Shown piece after piece: positions 7,480-12,240 of a stretch of DNA of 12,240 bases. The translations under genes were made by a program, and so were the position numbers. Numbering within the stretch: the first letter of the stretch is position 1; the number at the start of each line of letters is the position of its first letter. Origin of the DNA: an uncultured Eubacteriales bacterium (GTDB lineage Bacteria > Bacillota > Clostridia > Oscillospirales > Acutalibacteraceae); NCBI GenBank assembly GCA_934445015.1, contig CAKSDJ010000041.1:1-12240 (forward strand), read 5' to 3'. The notes beneath the pieces are model-generated. The model searched no databases. It was not told where the DNA came from and saw nothing but the letters and a program-made list of their open reading frames with translations.

Positions 7480-7500
7480 GCACTTTTCGGAGGTCATTAA

Positions 7501-8913
7501 ATGAATAACAGTCAACAGTATCTTTCTTCTGAAAAAGTATACAAACTTATGCGTAAATATGCCGTGCCGTGCATTATCTCTTTGCTGGTCGGCGCTCTTT
7601 ACAATATTGTGGACCAGATCTTTATTGCAAACGCAAGTTATCTCGGTTCATACGGAAACGCCGCCAACACGGTGGTATTTCCTCTTACGGTTATCGCGTT
7701 GGGCATAGCTGTAATGATAGGCGACGGCTGCTGTGCTTTTGTCAGCATATCGCTCGGGCAAAACAAATCCGAAAACGCAACCCACAGCGTAGGCAACTCA
7801 ATAATGCTTTGCGTTATAAGCAGTATTGTTTTGACCGCCGTTTATCTGATTTTTGCAGACCAGATTCTGACGGCATTTGGCGGCAGAGTAAATAACGAAA
7901 CCTTTGAACTTTCAAAAGAATATTTCTTTTGGATTGCCGTGGGCATTCCGTTTTATATGTTCGGGCAGGCAATGAACCCGATAATCCGTGCAGACGGAAA
8001 TCCCAAATTTGCTATGATTTCTACAATTGCCGGTGCCGTTGTCAATATTATTTTCGACCCGATTTTTATTTTTTCATTCAAATGGGGTATGATGGGCGCC
8101 GCCGTTGCCACCGTTATGGGTCAGATAGTAACTGCTGTTCTTGCGGTTTGGTATCTGTTCCACGCAAAAATCGTTAAACTAAGGCGCGATGATTTAAAAC
8201 CGAAAGTTAAAATCATCGGCAAGACACTCTCGCTCGGACTTTGCAGTTTTTTAGCACAAATATCGCTTGTTGCGGCAATGATGGCAATCAATAATATGAT
8301 AAAAAAATACGGCGCTGCGGATAAAATTTTCGGTCAGGCACAGTATTCGCAGATCCCTATGGCAGTTGTAGGCATTGTGATGAAGTTCTTTCAGATCGTT
8401 ATATCGGTGGTTATCGGTATGGCTGCCGGATGTATTCCGATTGTCGGATTTAATATGGGTGCAAAGCAGCATAGCAGGGTCAAAGAACTGTTTACAGGAT
8501 TGCTTGTCGCCGAAATTTGCGTCGGTGCGGCTGCGCTTATAATTGTTGAACTTTTTCCTAAGGGCTTGATACAGATTTTCGGCGCGGCAAACGAGAGCGT
8601 TTACTATACCGATTTTGCGGTAAAAGCGTTTCGCATTTATCTTTGTATGATAGTTCTTGCCTGTGTTAATAAAGCAACGTTTATTTTTATGCAGGCGATG
8701 GGCAAAGCCGTAGAATCAACCGCTCTGTCTATGGTTCGCGAAATAGTATTCGGCGTCGGTTTTGCACTTTTGCTGCCGATATTTTTCGGACTTGACGGGG
8801 TGCTGTATTCTATGCCGGTGTCCGATGTGCTGACAGCCGTAATTTCTGCAATTCTTATTGCGGGAACATACAGACAACTCAACAACGCCGATAAGGTATC
8901 TGACGCAGAATGA
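7501..8913 (+). CDS. MATE family efflux transporter (MepA-like)
   Basis: A 470-residue polytopic membrane protein with about twelve helices. The N-terminal block PCIISLLVGALYNIVDQIFIAN (residues 23-44) and the MIGDGCCAFVSISLGQ stretch resemble the MepA-type branch of MATE pumps, different from the first MATE protein in this window. The family exports drugs or metabolites using an ion gradient. The ATG follows a strong GGAGG. It stands alone, with its own promoter and leader terminator upstream and a long palindrome downstream. The leader hairpin suggests expression is induced by relief of termination, possibly by a drug affecting translation or transcription; that is inference. Confidence 0.94.
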   Translation: MNNSQQYLSSEKVYKLMRKYAVPCIISLLVGALYNIVDQIFIANASYLGSYGNAANTVVFPLTVIALGIAVMIGDGCCAFVSISLGQNKSENATHSVGNSIMLCVISSIVLTAVYLIFADQILTAFGGRVNNETFELSKEYFFWIAVGIPFYMFGQAMNPIIRADGNPKFAMISTIAGAVVNIIFDPIFIFSFKWGMMGAAVATVMGQIVTAVLAVWYLFHAKIVKLRRDDLKPKVKIIGKTLSLGLCSFLAQISLVAAMMAINNMIKKYGAADKIFGQAQYSQIPMAVVGIVMKFFQIVISVVIGMAAGCIPIVGFNMGAKQHSRVKELFTGLLVAEICVGAAALIIVELFPKGLIQIFGAANESVYYTDFAVKAFRIYLCMIVLACVNKATFIFMQAMGKAVESTALSMVREIVFGVGFALLLPIFFGLDGVLYSMPVSDVLTAVISAILIAGTYRQLNNADKVSDAE

Positions 8914-8939
8914 TTGCTGCAATTTAAAAATGCCGTTTT

Positions 8940-9037
8940 ATAATAACAGTGCCGATACACACGTCATCAAACAGCCGGAAAAAATTTACCCGTGCCGTAT
9001 TTTTGATAAAACCGTGTATCGACACTGCTTTTATTAT
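8940..9037. terminator. Long imperfect palindrome between convergent genes, probable two-way terminator
   Basis: CAGTGCCGATACAC (8947-8960) pairs with GTGTATCGACACTG (9014-9027) at 13 of 14 positions. Inside it, ATCAAA (8966-8971) faces TTTGAT (9002-9007) and CGG faces CCG. Outside it, ATAATAA (8940-8946) faces TTATTAT (9031-9037) across a 3-base bulge. T-rich sequence follows the outer arm on both strands. It begins 27 bases after the MATE stop and lies 5 bases beyond the nuclease stop, so termination of both is the simplest role. Confidence 0.6.
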
Positions 9038-9041
9038 CTGA

Positions 9042-10145
9042 TTATAAATTGTAATGCTCTTTAACGTTTTGGTGCAGCAGCTCTTTAAAAAACACATGAA
9101 CAGAAACTGTCGGAATCAACTGCCGTACATTGTTTATATCGAACGTTAAAATACCGTTATTGTCGGCACAGTCGCCCGTGCGCACAAAGAAAAGCGGATT
9201 AATTTTATACCCCGAAATTCTGTTGCCGCCGCGTGCTCTCCGCTCTTTCAAATTGCGTTTATCAATTTTAACGGTATTCGCATAAACGGTTGCGCCTTTT
9301 TGAAGCAGAATTTTTTTCAAGGCGTCAGGTGTCCAAACCTTGCGGTGATTTCTTCCTGCAGGCCGTATTTCGCCGCTGATATCCGCCCACAGATATATCT
9401 GATCGGCAGGTATTATTACAAGATCGCCGCGTATGTCCTCGGTGCAGATTACGTCGGCATATTTTTGTGAAGAAAAGTTTTTAAGTGCTGCAAAAACAAC
9501 GCTTTTTTCTGAAAAATTATTTATATTATGACCCGTGCTTTCAAAAAAATTAAGTCCTTTTTGCTCGTCAAGCATAGGTTTGAATTGAGAAAACCGCTCT
9601 AACCAATCGGCGTCTGCCGTTAAAATGCCGTCTTCACCGTATTTGGGCAGATCGTGTTCGCCGGCTTTAGCGCCCGGCTCTTTGAATTCAATGGTGTAAA
9701 CAGCCGAATTTTTTACGTTTATCAAGGCGCAGTCTGAGCCGTCACAACCTCCGGCCTGTACCAACATTCTGCTTTTATCCGCCGCCGAGTATATGTATCT
9801 CGGTTTTAAATGATGCTCGTCAAGCAAAGGCACAATGTGTTCGGGTATAAAATTTTCCTCTTCGCTGCAGTTGACAAACAAATTGAAATTCAGCATATTT
9901 GCAAGCGTTTGCGCGTAGGCACATTCGCTGAAAACCGCGGATTGAATATTATTGCCCGATTCATAACTTTTGTTTATTTGGTGAAACAGCGCAGGACATA
10001 AACTTTTGATCAGATCAAAATCCAAATTGCGCGACCTTGATTTTGTCTTGCGCCACAAACCTTCTCTGTCGGTTTTATTAAACACAACTTTTGTTGCAGT
10101 AACGTTGTAAAACTCCTGCATAAGTTCTTTTTGCAGTTCGGTCAA
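9042..10145 (-). CDS. Probable type II restriction endonuclease, PD-(D/E)xK fold
   Basis: A 367-residue protein directly downstream of a DNA methyltransferase. The likely active site is Asp138 in GGCDGSDCALI and Glu153-x-Lys155 in TIEFKEP, the D-(N14)-ExK pattern of PD-(D/E)xK nucleases, with a preceding helix carrying Glu74 (SECAYAQTLANML). The C-terminal third is basic (RNLKERRARGGNR, about 300-312) and may contact DNA. The start is TTG, 9 bases after GGAGG, and a small hairpin covers both, so translation should be weak. The sizes of the pair (550 and 367) remind me of AccI-type systems, but I cannot confirm this or predict the target site. Nuclease function rests on motif and context; the exact family is open. 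Confidence 0.78.
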   Translation of the reverse strand: MTELQKELMQEFYNVTATKVVFNKTDREGLWRKTKSRSRNLDFDLIKSLCPALFHQINKSYESGNNIQSAVFSECAYAQTLANMLNFNLFVNCSEEENFIPEHIVPLLDEHHLKPRYIYSAADKSRMLVQAGGCDGSDCALINVKNSAVYTIEFKEPGAKAGEHDLPKYGEDGILTADADWLERFSQFKPMLDEQKGLNFFESTGHNINNFSEKSVVFAALKNFSSQKYADVICTEDIRGDLVIIPADQIYLWADISGEIRPAGRNHRKVWTPDALKKILLQKGATVYANTVKIDKRNLKERRARGGNRISGYKINPLFFVRTGDCADNNGILTFDINNVRQLIPTVSVHVFFKELLHQNVKEHYNL

Positions 10146-10157
10146 GGTGCGTCACCT
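10145..10157 (-). promoter_or_regulatory. Hairpin covering the nuclease ribosome site and TTG start
   Basis: On the minus strand AGGTG-ACG-CACCT forms a five-pair stem with a triloop. The first arm is part of the Shine-Dalgarno GGAGGTG and the last base of the second arm is the first T of the TTG start. Pairing would hide the ribosome site. Confidence 0.5.
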
Positions 10158-10240
10158 CCGTATTACGTGCGCAAATTCGTGTCGGCGGCCAAACACAGAC
10201 GCCGTTATATAATCAAAACTCCGCTGTTTAAACCTGCACG

Positions 10241-11893
10241 TCAGTTCTTGTCGAAAAAACTGTTTTTGTGAATTTTATTAAGGGTGCAGCCGTCTGAATC
10301 AAAGCCTAAAATACCAAGCAGCCGTTTATTTATAGCCTCGCGGTATTTTTGCGGAAACTTAATATTTTCCTGAACGGTGCCGGCGTTCATCTTGGTTACT
10401 ATATACTTCTTTTCGGAAGCCATAAGTTTTTTTGTTGTCTTTCTGAAAAACACTTTGTCGTCATCGCTTAACAGGTTTATGGGCAGCGGCATAGAGTTTA
10501 ACAGACTTACGGGATAAGTTATTGCCCCGTCATACACACGCCACCACCAATACGCAAAACTTGAATTTATTACGCAGTACAGCAGGTTAAAATCATCTTC
10601 TGACAGCAAATTCATGGTTATTGAGCCTTTTCGGCTTAATTTGCGGCTGCTCGCCGTGGTGTAATACCTGCAGGTGTTTGGCATATCTATAAAATATTTT
10701 GTGTTGCGGCCGGTCAGTATGTCCTGCACCTTAAAATCGGACTTGTCTTTCCAATTTTGAAATATCTCAATTAAATCCTTTTCAATCTTTTCGAATTTTT
10801 TGTTGCCGGTATCAACGGTCTGGAGATTGTCGGGCAAAGTGCTTTCTAACACCGTTGGGTTTAACAGTTGCGCCCGTTCTTCATTCTTAAATCTTATAAG
10901 GGGTGAAACCCTGTATCCTTTAAGACCCCCTGACTTTTTCATTACCGTAACAGACGCTCTGACTGAATTTGCGGTGTTGGTGTTAAAAATACCGTGTTTT
11001 TTTCCGCAAAATATGTTGCCGGGTACGTTGTCGAACGAGATAATAAAACCGTGACCGACCCTTGACATCTGCTCTCTTAAAGAGAAAAATTTATCGCCCG
11101 AAACAAAACTGAACGGCGTAATAATAACCGTTGAGGTCGCCTGATTGAATATTTTTTCCATAAAAGCGGAGTACATTTCTTTTGTGTCTGATAAAACGGC
11201 GCTATGCTCCCAACTTTTTTTAACGGTATCTATTTTTGCATAGGGTGGGTTTGATATTACCTTGCAGTTTGCAGGCAAAACCACGTCGGCATCCAAAAAA
11301 TCGCAAACGGTGCTGTGTATGTGCTCTGCAATGTCAGCACCGTATTTTACCGCAATCACGGTTGAGCAAATTTTTAACGCAACGCTGTCACAGTCATATA
11401 AATATACCCTCCCCGATCTGATCAGGTTTCGGGCGTTTTCATACCCTATCACATCAAAATATGTAAGTATCAGTTTGCCGGCGCCGCAGGCAACGTCACA
11501 TACAGACTCGCCTTCGCATTGGTCTAACCATTTGCTCATAACGGCTGCAACGTCATCCGGAGTAGAGTATTGACCCTGCTTTTTCTTTGAAATTTTGCTC
11601 TGCGTTTCAACGCCTGTTTCGTATAAATCGCTGAAGTTATCAATGTTTAAAAAATCGGGTAAATTTGTATGATTTTCAAGAATATACGCGCATATTTGAT
11701 CCCAGGTTTTTGCAAGACCTAAAATTTTAATGTCTTCAATGTATTGCTGCAGGCTGTAGGATTTTAGCCTTGTTATAACATCAGCCGTTAAAGTTGTCTG
11801 AACAACATTATAACCGCCGTGCCCGGCGGATTTTTTATTTTTTATGCTGTTGTTCAAATAAGACGGCGACGCCGTTTTGTTCTTTTGATTCAT
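10241..11893 (-). CDS. Type II DNA adenine-N6 methyltransferase
   Basis: A 550-residue class I SAM-dependent methyltransferase of the gamma N6-adenine type. The KKQGQYSTP segment (104-112) is the usual entry to the domain, motif I is DVACGAGK (133-140, SAM binding) and motif IV is SNPPY (214-218, catalytic). The N-terminal ~90 residues are mostly helical. The C-terminal part, with VINSSFAYWWWRVYDGAITYPVSLLNSMPLP, is the Eco57I/HsdM-like region that carries target recognition. It protects host DNA from the nuclease encoded 95 bases downstream on the same strand. No specificity subunit or helicase gene accompanies it, which argues for type II and not type I. The ATG is preceded by a weak site (GGGG). 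A consensus promoter lies just upstream. Confidence 0.9.
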   Translation of the reverse strand: MNQKNKTASPSYLNNSIKNKKSAGHGGYNVVQTTLTADVITRLKSYSLQQYIEDIKILGLAKTWDQICAYILENHTNLPDFLNIDNFSDLYETGVETQSKISKKKQGQYSTPDDVAAVMSKWLDQCEGESVCDVACGAGKLILTYFDVIGYENARNLIRSGRVYLYDCDSVALKICSTVIAVKYGADIAEHIHSTVCDFLDADVVLPANCKVISNPPYAKIDTVKKSWEHSAVLSDTKEMYSAFMEKIFNQATSTVIITPFSFVSGDKFFSLREQMSRVGHGFIISFDNVPGNIFCGKKHGIFNTNTANSVRASVTVMKKSGGLKGYRVSPLIRFKNEERAQLLNPTVLESTLPDNLQTVDTGNKKFEKIEKDLIEIFQNWKDKSDFKVQDILTGRNTKYFIDMPNTCRYYTTASSRKLSRKGSITMNLLSEDDFNLLYCVINSSFAYWWWRVYDGAITYPVSLLNSMPLPINLLSDDDKVFFRKTTKKLMASEKKYIVTKMNAGTVQENIKFPQKYREAINKRLLGILGFDSDGCTLNKIHKNSFFDKN

Positions 11894-11922
11894 ACATTAA
11901 AGCCCCAATTTTGTTTTAAAAA

Positions 11923-11951
11923 ATTATATCAAAATTCTGTGCTTTAGTCAA
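11923..11951 (-). promoter_or_regulatory. Consensus promoter of the restriction-modification pair
   Basis: On the minus strand TTGACT (plus 11946-11951), a 17-base spacer and TATAAT (plus 11923-11928) lie about 30 bases before the methyltransferase ATG. It is the only strong promoter seen for the two genes. Confidence 0.8.
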
Positions 11952-11973
11952 GATACAAAGTACCTGTTCAAAA

Positions 11974-11989
11974 TTTGCCGTATGGCAAA
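11974..11989. promoter_or_regulatory. Palindrome upstream of the restriction-modification promoter
   Basis: TTTGCC-GTAT-GGCAAA is a perfect 6-bp inverted repeat centred about 30 bases upstream of the -35 box. It could bind a regulator. No controller-protein gene is present between it and the methylase, so the role is unproven. Confidence 0.35.
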
Positions 11990-12028
11990 CCGCCCTTGTT
12001 CAAATCCTCTTGAAGTCTGTGCAAAAAT

Positions 12029-12070
12029 AAAGAAACAGCGAAAACAAAGTTCACGCTGTTTCTTTTTGTG
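12029..12070. terminator. Intrinsic terminator, usable in both directions
   Basis: A perfect 12-bp stem (12029-12040 with 12054-12065) with a 13-base loop is flanked by T-rich sequence on both strands (TTTCTTTTT rightward, TTTATTTTT leftward). It isolates the restriction-modification promoter from leftward transcription entering from the right edge. Confidence 0.75.
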
Positions 12071-12080
12071 AGAGGACTAT

Positions 12081-12146
12081 AAAAAAGATTTTTTAGCCTT
12101 TTTAGGTTGGTATTTGTACCCTTACAAAAAATCTTGAACTTTCAAG
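12081..12146 (-). terminator. Second hairpin with T-run, probably a leftward terminator
   Basis: AAGATTTTTT (12085-12094) pairs perfectly with AAAAAATCTT (12126-12135) around a 31-base loop, and read leftward it is followed by more T. A separate small hairpin CTTGAA-CT-TTCAAG lies at 12133-12146 and overlaps one arm, so the two compete. The stem is AT-rich, so terminator strength is uncertain. Confidence 0.45.
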
Positions 12147-12158
12147 GTTAGGGGCGAA

Positions 12159-12193
12159 GGTGCAGCCGCTGTCATTCGGTCAGCGGCTGCACC
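12159..12193. repeat. Perfect 13-bp inverted repeat with 9-base loop
   Basis: GGTGCAGCCGCTG (12159-12171) is the exact reverse complement of 12181-12193. The stem is very GC-rich and no T-run follows on either strand, so it is not a classic terminator. A possible stop codon of a leftward gene lies in the loop. Confidence 0.7.
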
Positions 12194-12240
12194 GATTTGA
12201 GACCGCCTTTGAATATTACGGTGACCTGTTCTTTTGAGTC
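12172..12240 (-). CDS. Possible C-terminal tail of a leftward gene (partial)
   Basis: On the minus strand, 22 open codons run in from the window edge to a TGA at 12174-12172. The translation, ending VTVIFKGGLKSVQPLTE, looks like protein, with alternating hydrophobic and polar residues. A second minus frame is also open, so the call is weak. I do not recognise a family. The tandem hairpins to its left fit the end of a gene. Confidence 0.35.
   Translation of the reverse strand, partial: DSKEQVTVIFKGGLKSVQPLTE

Noticed and set aside
7569..8177. Two long plus-strand frames inside the second MATE gene
   Set aside because: They are out-of-frame readings of a clear membrane protein, rich in Arg and Cys, with no ribosome site or family likeness.
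8637..8960. Minus-strand frame antisense to the end of the second MATE gene
   Set aside because: It overlaps well-supported coding sequence on the other strand and has no ribosome site.
11989..12020. tRNA-like GTTCAAATCC (11998-12007) followed by a terminator, as at a tRNA gene end or attachment site
   Set aside because: The flanking bases do not form a T-arm stem, and no acceptor, D or anticodon arm can be built upstream. Treated as chance.
1..12240. CRISPR array, insertion sequence, rRNA or phage genes
   Set aside because: No regularly spaced repeats, no transposase or integrase motifs, and no rRNA or phage structural sequences were seen on either strand.

Overview
The window looks like chromosomal DNA of a low-to-moderate GC Gram-positive anaerobe, probably a gut-type Clostridia member such as an Oscillospiraceae relative. 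The support is AGGAGG-type ribosome sites, near-consensus sigma-A promoters with 17-base spacers, hairpin plus T-run terminators, and two MATE pumps next to a MacB/FtsX-type ABC exporter. This assignment is inference from style and gene content; no marker gene is present.

Layout. Bases 1-72 carry the ribosome site and ATG of a gene running leftward out of the window, with a 25-bp dyad in its leader. Bases 73-654 are the remains of an ABC ATPase whose first ~40 codons are missing; the join falls inside the Walker A motif. Its permease partner (675-2954) is intact. A two-way terminator (2971-3005) separates this from a leftward LysR regulator (to 3888). The LysR gene is divergent from a rightward cluster: cytidylate-kinase-like protein (4011-4622), MATE transporter (4624-5970), SGNH hydrolase (5995-6621) and HAD phosphatase (6675-7385). 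The divergent promoters share one symmetric -10 element. A second MATE gene (7501-8913) has its own extended -10 promoter, and an intrinsic terminator lies between that promoter and its ribosome site, so it may be controlled by attenuation.

From 11893 down to 9042 on the minus strand is a two-gene restriction-modification system: an NPPY-type adenine-N6 methyltransferase followed by a PD-(D/E)xK endonuclease. A consensus promoter (11923-11951) drives the pair. The endonuclease starts at TTG, and a small hairpin overlaps its ribosome site and start codon, which would favour methylase over nuclease. A long imperfect palindrome (8940-9037) separates the nuclease from the second MATE gene. Bases 11952-12240 hold several hairpins and possibly the tail of another leftward gene.

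The left two thirds is an efflux and small-metabolism neighbourhood, the right third a defence locus. I found no clear undescribed multi-gene system. The best leads are regulatory: the MATE leader attenuator, the occluded nuclease start, the shared -10 divergent promoter, and the broken ABC ATPase.
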